Part shown: positions 9,948 through 19,973 of the stretch, piece by piece
How positions within the stretch are numbered: position 1 is the stretch's first letter
Layout of the letters: each line of letters begins with the position of its first letter
From: Leptospira congkakensis
GTDB taxonomy: Bacteria > Spirochaetota > Leptospiria > Leptospirales > Leptospiraceae
NCBI RefSeq assembly: GCF_004770265.1
Contig: NZ_RQGQ01000004.1
Location: 929,725-993,724, forward strand
Reading direction: 5' to 3'
Length of the DNA stretch: 64,000 bases
The notes under the pieces: generated by a model
Database searches by the model: none
Told to the model about the DNA's origin: nothing
Seen by the model: the letters and a program-made list of their open reading frames with translations, nothing else
Position numbers and translations under genes: made by a program

Positions 9948-10745
9948 TTAAGATTCTTTTTCTTTCTGAAACGGAAAATAGACCATAACCGCCCAAACGA
10001 CAACAAGAAACAAAAAGAAAAGTAAAGAATACACTCCCTTAGTCAACATCTCTGAATCCATAGATCCACGCCAAACTAGATAAACAGAGTTTTTTGTAAA
10101 AGGAAGATCTTCTAAATCCCAAAGAGGTTCTTGTAAAACAATTCCCCCTGAATACAAACTAGAAAGATGGCATTTAGTATCTTCCTTAGAATAACAAATT
10201 GCATATAACGGAGGTTTTATCTCCTTCCCAGAAATAGAACGAACTTGTTTGTATTGGAAACGAATCACAGGGCCATACACAGACCCACCGGATCTTTTTC
10301 GAACTAGAAGTGGAGAACGAAACTCGCCGGCACTTTTATCATCCAGATAAAAATCTCGGAGGAATAAATAACGATAGTTTAGGTAAAGAAATGATTCTTC
10401 CGGAAGAACATCCATCTTAGCAGTAATTCCTAGACCATAACCAATCGAATCACCCAGAAACAGAACAGAGTTTCCACCAGCGAGTAAGGATAAAAAAACA
10501 GCAAGGAGGATCTTAAAACCCGTTTTTTTAGAAAGTAAAATTCCTAAAAACAAAACCGGTAAAAACAAAATGAGAATGGCCCAAATAGAAATAGATAAAG
10601 GGAAAAAAGCACCAAAGGGAAGCAAAAAAAATCCAAATCCAAATATGATAGAGATTCCCGTCCAAAAGATAAAAAATAAGGATGGTGGTTCTTCATTTGG
10701 TTCGCGTTTTTTTCTATTTTGATTTTCAACAAAACCAACAAACAT
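9948..10745 (-). CDS. Unknown integral membrane protein
   Basis: I do not recognise a family. The 265-residue protein has a hydrophilic N-terminus (about 1-22), two or three hydrophobic helices (about 23-70) and another near 78-100. A soluble segment of about 120 residues follows, with two cysteines (ICYSKEDTKC), and then a final helix near 238-258. This suggests a membrane anchor with an extracytoplasmic domain. It starts 3 nt after the stop of the secreted-protein gene upstream, so the two are probably one operon and may act together. The kdp operon begins only 78 nt after it, so read-through is possible. Confidence 0.6.
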   Translation of the reverse strand: MFVGFVENQNRKKREPNEEPPSLFFIFWTGISIIFGFGFFLLPFGAFFPLSISIWAILILFLPVLFLGILLSKKTGFKILLAVFLSLLAGGNSVLFLGDSIGYGLGITAKMDVLPEESFLYLNYRYLFLRDFYLDDKSAGEFRSPLLVRKRSGGSVYGPVIRFQYKQVRSISGKEIKPPLYAICYSKEDTKCHLSSLYSGGIVLQEPLWDLEDLPFTKNSVYLVWRGSMDSEMLTKGVYSLLFFLFLVVVWAVMVYFPFQKEKES

Positions 10746-10748
10746 CCA

Positions 10749-11897
10749 TTACTCCTTAACTTCAAATGAACTTCGAATGGTTTGCCAATAAAGGTCTGCC
10801 GTTTCCTTTTCTCGTTTGGGATACGACAAGGAGAGAAAGTAACCCCGAGGTGCGTTATAAAGATAATACTCTTTCATCTCCATTGCAACTGAATTTCCAA
10901 TTTCATCCACCTCTGTCCATTCGCTCAAATATTCCGATTTAGATTCAGTCCGTTTGAATCCCAACTTTCGGATGAGAGCTGGTGTGAGAGAACGCATAGA
11001 ATCCCAAAACCGAAAATAATTTTTAGTATCTCGGAGTGGTCTTGTTTTATCAAAACTAGAACCTATTGACAAAATGATTTTAGGTAGGTTCTTCTTTTTT
11101 TTACCCGAAGTTTGGAGGGTTAACGCTTCTTCCCATTCCGTTTGGCCTTCTGGTAAATAATTAGAGAGAAATTGGACAAATCGTACGATGCGGTAGATAG
11201 AATCCCTGTTTTCACCATAAATTCCGAGACGATTCCCAAAAAGTCCCTCATAACGAAGTTTAGACGAAAATCGAATCCGATAACGAAAGGATTCTGATTC
11301 TAAAACCAACTGGTCTTTGGGTTTTGCCGATTCCACATAACAACCATAAGGATCGCTGACTAAATCTAAAGGAATGGTTTGGTCTGACCATTCGTTGGCC
11401 GCACGGTTTGTGATTTCATTGGAACGAACAAGCCAACCTGGAAAAAAACCAGGTTCTTTCTCCCTTTGCAACCGGTAGCAGAGATGGATTCCTTTTCCGA
11501 GAAACACGACATCTTTTTCTTTTCGAACTTCATAAAGTGCCTCTAATTCTTTTGCGGCAATGTCTGCTTCGGTGATCACAGGAAATTCTTTTATGTATTC
11601 ATCATCGATGAGAAAGCGCATTTGGCCAGCCGGCGAAACCAAATAATTCCGACCATGGGAATCTTTTTTTTTGACCGTAGATTGTTTGTTTTTATGCTCA
11701 GAAAGGAAACGATGAAAACTACGACTCTCCTCTTCTTCCGCATCAGGGATCCAAGGTTTTTGCAATAATGGATCTACTATGATATTGGGGTTTGTTTGGG
11801 CACCTAACGAGAAAACTTGAATCAATAGGAGTAAAATCAAAGATCCTAATTTTAGGGTAAATTTAGAAAATAGAAGAGAGTAATTCTCCCCTATCAT
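10749..11897 (-). CDS. Unknown exported protein
   Basis: The 382-residue protein has a signal peptide-like start (hydrophobic 15-30, then SLGAQ as a likely signal peptidase I site). The mature part is highly charged with no motif I can name. Several basic or aromatic stretches (YRLQREKEPGFFPGWLV, RGYFLSLSYPKRE) suggest a soluble periplasmic or surface fold. It lies between an acidic cytoplasmic-looking protein and a membrane protein with gaps of 2 and 3 nt, so the three form a tight operon of unknown role. Confidence 0.6.
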   Translation of the reverse strand: MIGENYSLLFSKFTLKLGSLILLLLIQVFSLGAQTNPNIIVDPLLQKPWIPDAEEEESRSFHRFLSEHKNKQSTVKKKDSHGRNYLVSPAGQMRFLIDDEYIKEFPVITEADIAAKELEALYEVRKEKDVVFLGKGIHLCYRLQREKEPGFFPGWLVRSNEITNRAANEWSDQTIPLDLVSDPYGCYVESAKPKDQLVLESESFRYRIRFSSKLRYEGLFGNRLGIYGENRDSIYRIVRFVQFLSNYLPEGQTEWEEALTLQTSGKKKKNLPKIILSIGSSFDKTRPLRDTKNYFRFWDSMRSLTPALIRKLGFKRTESKSEYLSEWTEVDEIGNSVAMEMKEYYLYNAPRGYFLSLSYPKREKETADLYWQTIRSSFEVKE

Positions 11898-11899
11898 GT

Positions 11900-13360
11900 T
11901 TAAACCTGAAATTTAGATTGGATGAAATTCAGTGCCATTGTAAAGATTTTGGAAAAATCTCGTTTATGGTTTTCGTCCGAAACTCGCGATAAAATTCCTT
12001 TTAAAAGAGTTTGTACTTGGGTATAATTGGGAACTTCGTAAAATGCTTTTTGGATATGAGGCCAAGCCATCTTAACCATTTGCATAAATTCAGGACTCCC
12101 TTTTTTAAATTCCTGAATCATACGATCTAACGTAAGTTTTACGACTTGGAAATTTTTTAGTTTTTTAACAATACCAACCAAAACTTCACGGCTCAAATCT
12201 GATTTGGAACTCATCATTTGAAAAAGAGAATTCCAATCCACGGCTTCGTTTTTTTGTTCTTTTAGAACTTGAGTGCGTAAAGACACAATCGCCTTTTCAA
12301 ATTCCGAAAGACCTCGTAACCAGTTTTGGTAACCCACTTGGTCAGCTTTGGTTTGGTATCCAGTGATGGTTTGCACAAGATCCATAAATTCTTTCACACC
12401 AAAAGATTCTAACCTAGCTAAATTGGGATCAATAGCAACGGCGGGTTCTGGTTCTTCAAAATCAACGTCTATGTCCTGAGAAAAATCATCCGAATCATCG
12501 GAGTTTCCTCCCGAACTTTGTGAAGACCTGGAATCAGAATCATCAAATTCTAAATCCTCTATTTCATATTCGTCGGAATTAGATTGGTTGTTAGTTGGTG
12601 TTGTTTCAACGACTGGATTGTCTTTGGGATCTGGGCCAATTTTGATGTCTAAGGTTTCGCCCGTGAGAGTATCCCCGAAGGTCTCTACAATTTCCAAAAG
12701 AATGGATTTGTCTTTTTCAGGGATGAGAGATTGTTTTTTAACAACAGGCGTTGGCGGGGCATTGGCTATGGCCAAAGCATCGGTAAGAGAGACTGGTTCT
12801 TTTTCCGACTCGGCACTGGATGGCATAGAAAGAGCCGCTTTTGCCGATTCCGCCATAAGACCTTTTGGTTCAATGATCTCTCCCGTAAGCGGATTTTCGA
12901 GAACGGTAAGAATTCCTTTTTGAGCAAAAACAAAATCTTTAGGATGAGTGACTTGGAGTCTTTCTACGATTTCTTCCGCAATGGAGGCAAAACTAGGAGC
13001 CGGTGCATTCGCTAGTTTTTCCAACTCTTGGGCTTTTAGTTTCTCTTGTACTTTATTGAGAACATCGATAAAATTAGAATTTAAATATGTCGAAACCTCG
13101 TTTTGAGGCACACCTAACATAGTTGCAAACTGCGGGAGGTGTTCAAAAAATTGGTCGGTCTTTTTGATATTACCCGTCATGTAGGATTTGATCTGTTTTG
13201 CGACCTCTTCCACTTTTGCTGGATCCATTTTGCGAGCTTTTAGTAGTTTTTTGAAAATATCGATATGGGCGTGGAAATAGGATAAAAATTCCCCGTAAGC
13301 GGTGAATTCAAACTCTCCGTGCGCTTTTTTTTCTAAAACCTTTTTAGAACCGTCTGACAT
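11900..13360 (-). CDS. Unknown protein with an acidic low-complexity centre
   Basis: The 486-residue protein has no signal peptide. Residues 1-120 look alpha-helical. A low-complexity acidic and serine-rich linker follows (about 255-315, rich in D, E and S, such as DSDSRSSQSSGGNSDDSDD), then a second helical domain (about 315-486). The arrangement suggests two folded domains on a flexible linker. It is the first gene of a three-gene set with the exported and membrane proteins downstream. No catalytic motif is visible and no function is proposed. Confidence 0.6.
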   Translation of the reverse strand: MSDGSKKVLEKKAHGEFEFTAYGEFLSYFHAHIDIFKKLLKARKMDPAKVEEVAKQIKSYMTGNIKKTDQFFEHLPQFATMLGVPQNEVSTYLNSNFIDVLNKVQEKLKAQELEKLANAPAPSFASIAEEIVERLQVTHPKDFVFAQKGILTVLENPLTGEIIEPKGLMAESAKAALSMPSSAESEKEPVSLTDALAIANAPPTPVVKKQSLIPEKDKSILLEIVETFGDTLTGETLDIKIGPDPKDNPVVETTPTNNQSNSDEYEIEDLEFDDSDSRSSQSSGGNSDDSDDFSQDIDVDFEEPEPAVAIDPNLARLESFGVKEFMDLVQTITGYQTKADQVGYQNWLRGLSEFEKAIVSLRTQVLKEQKNEAVDWNSLFQMMSSKSDLSREVLVGIVKKLKNFQVVKLTLDRMIQEFKKGSPEFMQMVKMAWPHIQKAFYEVPNYTQVQTLLKGILSRVSDENHKRDFSKIFTMALNFIQSKFQV

Positions 13361-13453
13361 AATAGAATCTCATCCAATGCATAGGAAAAGTCACAAGGGT
13401 CAAGATTTTTACGAACCGATTGACGAAATGCAGGGAGAACGGAGTTTAGGAAT

Positions 13454-13723
13454 ATGAATCGTTTGTTCGTTTTGTTTGTGTTGTGTTTTGTCATGATCTT
13501 CTCTACATCTTGTCAAAAGAGAGAAGACAAAACTGTGGAAAAGAACCTGTTGACTTTCCTGGTGACTTGTACGGGAGGAAGTTTAGAAGCTTGTAATGCT
13601 GGTTGTGCTGGTAAATATCCAGACGTAACTGGTGACAATTATCCAGCTGCTTCTGCTTGTTTTACCGCTTGTTCTACTAACTGTAACTTATCTACCACCC
13701 TTCTCCTACTTACCAACAAGTAA
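13454..13723 (+). CDS. Small Cys-rich lipoprotein
   Basis: The 89-residue product has a hydrophobic signal (4-18) ending in the lipobox FSTSC. The mature part has several spaced cysteines (TCTGG, EACNAGCAG, SACFTACSTNC), probably forming disulphides outside the inner membrane. It is a stand-alone gene. The rsmE gene converges on it from the other side with a 17-nt gap that shows no strong terminator. Function unknown. Confidence 0.65.
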   Translation: MNRLFVLFVLCFVMIFSTSCQKREDKTVEKNLLTFLVTCTGGSLEACNAGCAGKYPDVTGDNYPAASACFTACSTNCNLSTTLLLLTNK

Positions 13724-13740
13724 GACAGGAATTTCTTTTT

Positions 13741-14421
13741 TTAAGTTCCATACACAAGGAAACTGGCAGCGACAATGCCTGCCGTTTCCGTTCGGAGAAC
13801 TCCACCAGGAAGAGTGAGTCTTGGGATTTGGTTTTCTTCCATCCAGTTTTCCTCATCTAAATGAAATCCCCCTTCAGGTCCAATCACAGGAATTTTTTCA
13901 AGTAAATGATTTGCCGAAAACATTTCAGACCTATGCGGATGAAAGACCACCAAACTATCTTTATGTGACTTCATCCAATCTCCGGCTGGCTCAATGGAAA
14001 GTTTGAGTAACTCTGTTTGTTTGGACTGGGCGGCCGCTTCTTTTACGATTTTTTCGGCCCTCTCCAAATTGAATTCTTTGCGAATGGAATGCCGAAAGAC
14101 TAAAAAGACTACAGCATCGAGTCCAATCTCCGTAACCTTTTGTAAAAAAAAATCGAACCGGTTTCCTTTCGGAAGGGCAATTGCGACGGTTTTCCTTTCT
14201 GTTTTTTTAGGAACTTGTGTTTCGTTTAGAAATTTTAATTCTTTGGAATGCGGTGAGAATTGATAATCATAAAGACCACCTTCTCCATCTCGAATTTGGA
14301 TTATGGTTTCTTCTTTACTGAGTCGTAAGGCTCGGAGGTGCGCTAACTCTTCTGAGAAAAGAGAAATGTTCGGTTTTGGCGAAAATCCAGTCCGAAAAAG
14401 AATGAGACCAGGTTCTAACAA
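13741..14421 (-). CDS. rsmE: RsmE, 16S rRNA m3U1498 methyltransferase
   Basis: The 226-residue protein matches RsmE. The N-terminal PUA-like part ends near residue 75, and the SPOUT methyltransferase part has KGNRFDFFLQKVTEIG, VIGPEGGF and LPGGVLRTETA, which form the SAM-binding trefoil knot. It methylates U1498 of 16S rRNA. It starts with a TTG 4 nt after the stop of the LolA-like gene and is the third gene of the guaB group. I found no better ATG in frame near the start. Confidence 0.92.
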   Translation of the reverse strand: MLEPGLILFRTGFSPKPNISLFSEELAHLRALRLSKEETIIQIRDGEGGLYDYQFSPHSKELKFLNETQVPKKTERKTVAIALPKGNRFDFFLQKVTEIGLDAVVFLVFRHSIRKEFNLERAEKIVKEAAAQSKQTELLKLSIEPAGDWMKSHKDSLVVFHPHRSEMFSANHLLEKIPVIGPEGGFHLDEENWMEENQIPRLTLPGGVLRTETAGIVAASFLVYGT

Positions 14422-14425
14422 GAGT

Positions 14426-15199
14426 TTAACGACTCAGGTTGTCGACTGCAAAAAGAGAAGCATCCGGGTTTACGGATTTGTCCACTTCTTGGATTTCCCA
14501 AACAGTGATACTACCTGTATTCAAATCTAACATTTCCAAACGCGATGCTTTTTGAATTTCTTCTACCTTTCCAGAAACTTCTTTTACTTTCACAGGTCCG
14601 TATTTTAAGTTTAAAGTTTTGAATAAAATTCCGTCGCGATCATGAAAGTCAACGCGGTAAGGTTTTAGATCTTTTTTACCTACAAGTAAAACTAATTTTT
14701 TATAAAAGTAAGGAAGGATGGGTTTGAGAGAAATTCGGTAATACACCTCTCCACCAATTTCCAAATCCCCATTCACTAACGGATTGTAATTGGCCTGATA
14801 GGAATATCCAGAAAGATCCACATAAAAAAATCCAGTTCCCATCAGCGCTTCATACTTTTCATCATCCGTTTTTCGGAACAACTTTGCACTCAGAACATTG
14901 AAGAAAAATACATTTTCTCCTTCGTCCTTAGTGAGTAGTTTGGATTCTAATCCCCGCCCCTTTCGATCAAATAGAAGTAGAGCATCTTCCCCATTGAAAA
15001 ACCTGTTGATTTTCCAAGTTTCAGAAGTTCCGTTCCTACGAATGAGGACGTAAGTACCTTTCACAAGTCCTTTCCCGAAATCCATTTCTCGGTCTAATCT
15101 TGCCAAAAGTTCCTGCGCCGACAAACTAGCGTCAGGCGCACCTTGCGCTTCTATCGAACCAAAACTAAAAAAGAATAATAGAACCCAAATTTTTCGCAT
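14426..15199 (-). CDS. LolA-like outer-membrane lipoprotein-sorting protein
   Basis: A signal peptide (residues 1-20, ending IEAQGA) is followed by a single domain of about 235 residues that looks like the LolA/LolB beta-fold family (the 'outer membrane lipoprotein-sorting protein' group). Matching segments include GKGLVKGTYVLIRRNGTSETWKI, the FFYVDLSG segment and the conserved PYFYKKLVLLVGKKDLKPYRV strand. Such proteins carry hydrophobic or lipid ligands in the periplasm. This subgroup is not classical LolA, so the substrate is unknown. It sits 9 nt after guaB and just ahead of rsmE. Confidence 0.68.
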   Translation of the reverse strand: MRKIWVLLFFFSFGSIEAQGAPDASLSAQELLARLDREMDFGKGLVKGTYVLIRRNGTSETWKINRFFNGEDALLLFDRKGRGLESKLLTKDEGENVFFFNVLSAKLFRKTDDEKYEALMGTGFFYVDLSGYSYQANYNPLVNGDLEIGGEVYYRISLKPILPYFYKKLVLLVGKKDLKPYRVDFHDRDGILFKTLNLKYGPVKVKEVSGKVEEIQKASRLEMLDLNTGSITVWEIQEVDKSVNPDASLFAVDNLSR

Positions 15200-15208
15200 G
15201 TAAGATTG

Positions 15209-16735
15209 TTATTCCGCTCTCATCGATGGTTTTGTGTAGGAATACAACCCGTGAACACTACCTTGTGCTTGGGCAGATTCCGTTCTTCTTTCGAAACGAA
15301 GTTTTCCTTCTCGTAAGGCTTTATGAAGGTCAGTGATATTTTTAAAACCCATATCTTGGAAACTTTGTCTGAGTCCTTGGACTAGATAAGGAATGAGGTT
15401 GAGAACTGATCCTTTATCCACAACGTATCCAGAGACACCTTGTGCAACTTTGATCTTTTGGGATTCAGAGAAATACCGTTTGTCCCCACCTTTACTCATT
15501 GCTTCTAAACTTGCCATTCCTCGGTATTTCTTTAGACGAATTCCATTTTCATAAAAATACTCACCTGGAGCTTCTTTTGTTCCGGCAAACATAGAACCCA
15601 TCATACACATAGATGCACCAATGGCGAGGGCGTTGGCAATATCTCCAATATTGGAAATTCCACCATCGGCAATGACAGGAACTCCATGTGCCTGTGCATA
15701 CTCTGCAGTTTTAAACACTGCCGTCGCTTGCGCACGACCCACGGCCATAGTATCTTGTGTGATACAAATAGAACCAGGACCCATACCAATTCGAAGACCA
15801 TCAGCACCAGCAGCGATTAAGTTTGCCGCTTGTGCTTTTGTGACAACGTTCCCACCAATCACATCGATGTTTGGAAAATTGGATTTGATCCAATGGATCA
15901 TCTCCATTTGGTAACTAGAGTTTCCTTGTGCAGAATCAATGATGATAGCATCAACTCCCACTCCCGCAAGAGCGGCCATACGATCACGAGACTCAGGCAA
16001 AGTGGAAAGGGCGGCCCCTACTCGTAATCTTTTTTGGTCATCCTTGGAAGATTGAGGGAACTCTTTATTTTTTTTCAGGTCACTACGACAGATGAGTGCG
16101 ACAAGTTTTCCTTGTTTGTCAACGATTGGCAATTTTCCTTTTTTACTCGTGCGTAGGATGTTATTGGCTTCTTGTAAACTAATTCCAACATTTGCCGTGA
16201 TGAGTTCTGTTGTCATCACCTTGCCAAGTTTGATGCTACGATCTCTTTCAAAATCCACATCACGGTTGGTCACAATACCAACTAACTTTGTACTGGCGGT
16301 TCCATCTTCTGTGATAGGAATTCCACTAAACCCATATTTTTCTTTTACAGCATCTAAATCAGCCAATGTATGTTCTGGTGAAAGTAAGATAGGATCTTTA
16401 ATGAATCCATTTTCATATCGTTTTACTTTGCGAACAAGATCCACTTGTTCATCGATGCTATTGTTATAATGGATGATTCCGATTCCACCCATTAGCGCTT
16501 GTGCAATCGCCATTTCTGACTCAGTGACAGTGTCCATAGGAGAACTCATAAGAGGTCTTTTGAGTGAAATATTTTTGGAAAGTTTGGTTTCTAGTTCTAC
16601 ATCGCTTGGGTTGAAGTCTATATAACCGGGTAGAACTAAAAAGTCCCGATAGGTAAGTCCCATGTTGACCGAGAAGAGCTCTTGTCCGCTGACTCCATCG
16701 AGAAGCTCAGATCCAGGTAGGGGTTGATTTGACAT
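15209..16735 (-). CDS. guaB: IMP dehydrogenase
   Basis: The 508-residue protein is a standard IMPDH. Two CBS domains (about 100-220) interrupt the TIM barrel. The catalytic loop [10 protein letters not shown] carries the active-site Cys, and [12 protein letters not shown] and [16 protein letters not shown] form the phosphate site and flap. It oxidises IMP to XMP with NAD+, the committed step to GMP. I placed the start at the ATG after AGGAAGGA rather than the ten-codon longer frame beginning upstream. It heads an operon with the LolA-like gene and rsmE and is divergent from the PilZ-like gene. Confidence 0.96.
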   Translation of the reverse strand: MSNQPLPGSELLDGVSGQELFSVNMGLTYRDFLVLPGYIDFNPSDVELETKLSKNISLKRPLMSSPMDTVTESEMAIAQALMGGIGIIHYNNSIDEQVDLVRKVKRYENGFIKDPILLSPEHTLADLDAVKEKYGFSGIPITEDGTASTKLVGIVTNRDVDFERDRSIKLGKVMTTELITANVGISLQEANNILRTSKKGKLPIVDKQGKLVALICRSDLKKNKEFPQSSKDDQKRLRVGAALSTLPESRDRMAALAGVGVDAIIIDSAQGNSSYQMEMIHWIKSNFPNIDVIGGNVVTKAQAANLIAAGADGLRIGMGPGSICITQDTMAVGRAQATAVFKTAEYAQAHGVPVIADGGISNIGDIANALAIGASMCMMGSMFAGTKEAPGEYFYENGIRLKKYRGMASLEAMSKGGDKRYFSESQKIKVAQGVSGYVVDKGSVLNLIPYLVQGLRQSFQDMGFKNITDLHKALREGKLRFERRTESAQAQGSVHGLYSYTKPSMRAE

Positions 16736-16813
16736 AATTATCCTTCCTTTTTCTACTTTAGGCAAGAAAACTCTCCGTGCAAGAGAATTTCAGGGGAAAT
16801 TCGTCCGATAATA

Positions 16814-17989
16814 GTGAGTACACAACCTTTTATGGATACACTTGAAAGAAGTAAGCGATCTTTGGATGTTTTTTCCGACACCGAAAAAAAACTCCATGTT
16901 TTGACGAAATTTTTATTAAACCAGGAATTAAGCCTAAAGGACAATATTCATTCTGGGGAGAGTTGTTTTTTAAAAAAAGTTTCAGCCGACGGGAACAAAG
17001 TACTAGTCAGCGTACGTCCAACCATGTCCCTCTCCGTGGGGCAAAAAATCACCTTATATAAAATTTTAGGAAGATACCTCCACCTAGAATGCACCGTCGA
17101 ACAAGAAAAGGCGGAGTCTCAATACGTTTTACATTTAGATAAAATTGCCATTGCTAAAAAAGATAGGGAAAGTTCGAGGATTCCTGTTCCCCCAGGTTCT
17201 GCTTGGATTACCAACGTAGTTTCCAGTAAGGCAAAAATTGAAACGGATATGTTTCATGTACCAACAGCGGTAAAAGTAAACTTCCAAGACTACGAAACCA
17301 AGTTAAAAAACTCCGTAGATTTCATTAAAATCTCTACTTTTAACTCGAGCATTGATAACGAAATCATCCTACAAATCAAAAAAACCAAAAAAGGTCTACT
17401 TTTAGAAGACGCTACCGATAGGAAATGTTACGAAGAATCACCTAACGAAGATTTTTTGGTATTTTCCGAAGAAATCGACTTAGATATTAACAAAGAAATC
17501 AACAATAGACGAAATCAAAAAATCAGATCAGAACTCATCCTTCCGATCCTTTATCTAACCGATGAAGAAGAGTCTATCCCTATTGGTTATATCCAAATGC
17601 AAAGTAAAACAGAGACCTTTGATTTGATGAAAGCCATGGAGATGAAAACTGTATGTTTTGAAATGGTAGACCGAATTCGTCATTCCAACATGATCAAATC
17701 AGATGGAAAATTTCCAGTGATTGATATTTCTGAGGGTGGACTCAAAGTGATTGTAGACCATCCAGATTTAATCCAAAGTTTACCCAAACTTTCAGGATTT
17801 CAGTTTGATATATTTTTCAAAATGCAATCTCCTCTAACCGCTTTTGGAACTATCAGAACTATTACTAAAAACCATGAAGGCCACCTAACAGTGGGTCTTG
17901 CGATTGCAGGCCACTCTTCACGTTCTGGTGAGAAAAAAAGATTTTTAGAAAACGTAGAATTCTTTCGCAAACAAGTTCAAAAACCGTAA
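16814..17989 (+). CDS. DUF1577/PilZ-like protein
   Basis: The 391-residue cytoplasmic protein resembles the Leptospira DUF1577 family. A PilZ-like C-terminal domain contains VIDISEGGLKVIVDHPDL (about 300-320), the strand that follows the c-di-GMP-binding arginines in true PilZ domains. The usual RxxxR pair just before it is not clear, although basic residues (VDRIRHSNMIK) occur there. A role in c-di-GMP signalling is therefore only suggested. The start is a GTG; an ATG six codons in is an alternative. The gene converges on the radical SAM gene, whose stop codon lies one nucleotide away. Confidence 0.6.
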   Translation: MSTQPFMDTLERSKRSLDVFSDTEKKLHVLTKFLLNQELSLKDNIHSGESCFLKKVSADGNKVLVSVRPTMSLSVGQKITLYKILGRYLHLECTVEQEKAESQYVLHLDKIAIAKKDRESSRIPVPPGSAWITNVVSSKAKIETDMFHVPTAVKVNFQDYETKLKNSVDFIKISTFNSSIDNEIILQIKKTKKGLLLEDATDRKCYEESPNEDFLVFSEEIDLDINKEINNRRNQKIRSELILPILYLTDEEESIPIGYIQMQSKTETFDLMKAMEMKTVCFEMVDRIRHSNMIKSDGKFPVIDISEGGLKVIVDHPDLIQSLPKLSGFQFDIFFKMQSPLTAFGTIRTITKNHEGHLTVGLAIAGHSSRSGEKKRFLENVEFFRKQVQKP

Positions 17990-17990
17990 T

Positions 17991-19928
17991 CTAAAGTTCA
18001 CCGTATCCCAAAACTTCCATAGACCATTTTTCTTCTAAAATCCTAGAAGAAAAAGTAATGGCTTCTGGATCCATTTCCAATTTTAGAAATTCAAAATCAG
18101 AGTTATCTATTTCTTCGCTATCGATTAAATAAAAAGCTTCTTTGGACGGATTTAATTTTCGGATGTTTTGGTTTGTGATTTTTTCATAAATCAAAAAGGA
18201 AGTGGAATCTCCATTTTTATCCCGCCACTTTTTTAATTCATTCCTGTTTTCATCGAAAACAAAAACCAAACGGTGTTGGAGATTCTCTCCCCTATGTGCC
18301 AGCGTGCGAGATAAATACGAATTTCGTTTAGCCTCAAGCCCAGTTACCAATTTGGTCACTTCTGTAAGTTTGGGCAGAGACTTTAGTTCGATCACAAAAT
18401 CAATAGTACAAAATGGTTCTGCCGTAATCCTTTCTTCGATAAGTGATTGGATACGAGAGAGATCTTCTGAAAAATTTTCTGGATGAAACCAAACACTGTG
18501 ATGGCGGCTACCCTTCCAATCAGAAAGGACTTTCTCTAAATCTGAATTTGATTGCTGCGAATATAAAACTTTGGATTCTTTTAGATCCACATCGATCCGA
18601 TCATTTCGTTTGGACGAAGGATCACATAAAAATGGTCTTGGAAATTCATCTAATCGTCTTTCTAATAAATCTTCTGCAAAATACAAAGACTCTGTTAAAT
18701 CGCGGGGACTAAAGGTGGGAGTTTCGATGATCCGATACGGCGGGGTTGGCATAAAGGAAAGGCCTTCTTTTTCAGCATCCCTACGCATAGCAGTTCCCGG
18801 AAGCACTGACAAAGGAAAGGCCTGAACCCATTCACCGAGCCCATGTTCCAAAAAGAAATGGATTCCCCTTTCGACATCATCTGGTTTGTCACCGGGTAGG
18901 CCAATGATGAGATCAAGTAGTAGTTCCATCCCTTCACCGGCAAGCATCTTTGCCACTTCTGCCACTTTATGAGGGCTACCATACCGTTTGACACGTTTTA
19001 AAGTTTCTTCGTTTACCGACTGGAGCCCAAGTTCCACTCGAGTGAATCCCGCCTTACGAAGTTTAGTTGCAAGTTTTGGTGTCACACCTTCCGAACGAAG
19101 TTCGGCAAACATGGACATCCGACCATCAGAGTTCACTTCAGCAATGGCATCTAAAAAGTTTTCGAATCCCGGTCGATGGTTGAAGGTGGGGTCCAAAAAT
19201 ACAAGTTCCCTTGCCCCCTTCTCTTTTAGATCCGTGATGAGTTTGATGGTTTCTGGAATGTCTAAGGTTCTAAGATTTTGAGATGATTTAGGATAAAAAC
19301 AATAAGTACATTGAGACTTACAACCACGAACTGTTTCTAAGTATGTGGATCTTTTTGGATCCACTAACAGATGTCCTGTTGTGTATGGAGATGGAAAATC
19401 TGTTAAAGGAAAGTCAGCAGCGGCCGCTTTGCCAAAGGGACTGAGACCTCCTTCTTTTTTTCGGTAAGCCACATTTTCCAATCCTTCTAAGGAAGACTTA
19501 GAAAGAACGGATCGCATGAGTTTACGAAAACTATGTTCGGCCTCTCCTGAAACTGCAATGTCATAACCCTCTTCCCCAAGGACATAAGGATTGTCTTCAT
19601 TGACCTCGGGCCCTCCGATCAGAATGGTTGTTTCCGGGTTTCGTTTTTTGACTTCTTTTGCGATATAAAGGCTACGTTCTGTATTCCATAAATAAAGAGA
19701 AAGTCCTAGAAAATCAGGGCCTTCTTTTGTAATTTTGTCTACAAGTTCCTTGTCTCCCAGAGAATCTGTATCTTCCGGTGAAACTACATAAGGAGTGATT
19801 CCTTTAACAGGATCCGTTTTGGATTCTAGACAACTTGCTAAACTAGCAGCCGCTAAAGGAACATTTCCCGTGGCTGCAAAGTAGGAAGGAGGCGGAACTG
19901 GTAATTGCAAAAATTGTATTTTTGCCAT
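17991..19928 (-). CDS. B12-binding-domain radical SAM protein
   Basis: The N-terminal B12-binding-like domain (about 1-140) has the TGNVPLAAASLAS start and an ILIGGPEVNED stretch. The radical SAM barrel carries the [4Fe-4S]-binding CKSQCTYC (Cys 203, 207 and 210). ADGMELLLDLIIGLPGD-type and QAFPLSVLPGT segments are typical of the family with HemN-like features. The C-terminal 200 residues are not recognised. Its substrate cannot be predicted from sequence. I chose the ATG of MAKIQFLQ, preceded by AAGAG, over the 13-codon longer frame. It lies 45 nt downstream of the EAL gene in the same direction. Confidence 0.8.
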   Translation of the reverse strand: MAKIQFLQLPVPPPSYFAATGNVPLAAASLASCLESKTDPVKGITPYVVSPEDTDSLGDKELVDKITKEGPDFLGLSLYLWNTERSLYIAKEVKKRNPETTILIGGPEVNEDNPYVLGEEGYDIAVSGEAEHSFRKLMRSVLSKSSLEGLENVAYRKKEGGLSPFGKAAAADFPLTDFPSPYTTGHLLVDPKRSTYLETVRGCKSQCTYCFYPKSSQNLRTLDIPETIKLITDLKEKGARELVFLDPTFNHRPGFENFLDAIAEVNSDGRMSMFAELRSEGVTPKLATKLRKAGFTRVELGLQSVNEETLKRVKRYGSPHKVAEVAKMLAGEGMELLLDLIIGLPGDKPDDVERGIHFFLEHGLGEWVQAFPLSVLPGTAMRRDAEKEGLSFMPTPPYRIIETPTFSPRDLTESLYFAEDLLERRLDEFPRPFLCDPSSKRNDRIDVDLKESKVLYSQQSNSDLEKVLSDWKGSRHHSVWFHPENFSEDLSRIQSLIEERITAEPFCTIDFVIELKSLPKLTEVTKLVTGLEAKRNSYLSRTLAHRGENLQHRLVFVFDENRNELKKWRDKNGDSTSFLIYEKITNQNIRKLNPSKEAFYLIDSEEIDNSDFEFLKLEMDPEAITFSSRILEEKWSMEVLGYGEL

Positions 19929-19973
19929 AGCTCTTGCCAGTATCCACCCAGAGAGGGTTTTTCGCAAAACCTT

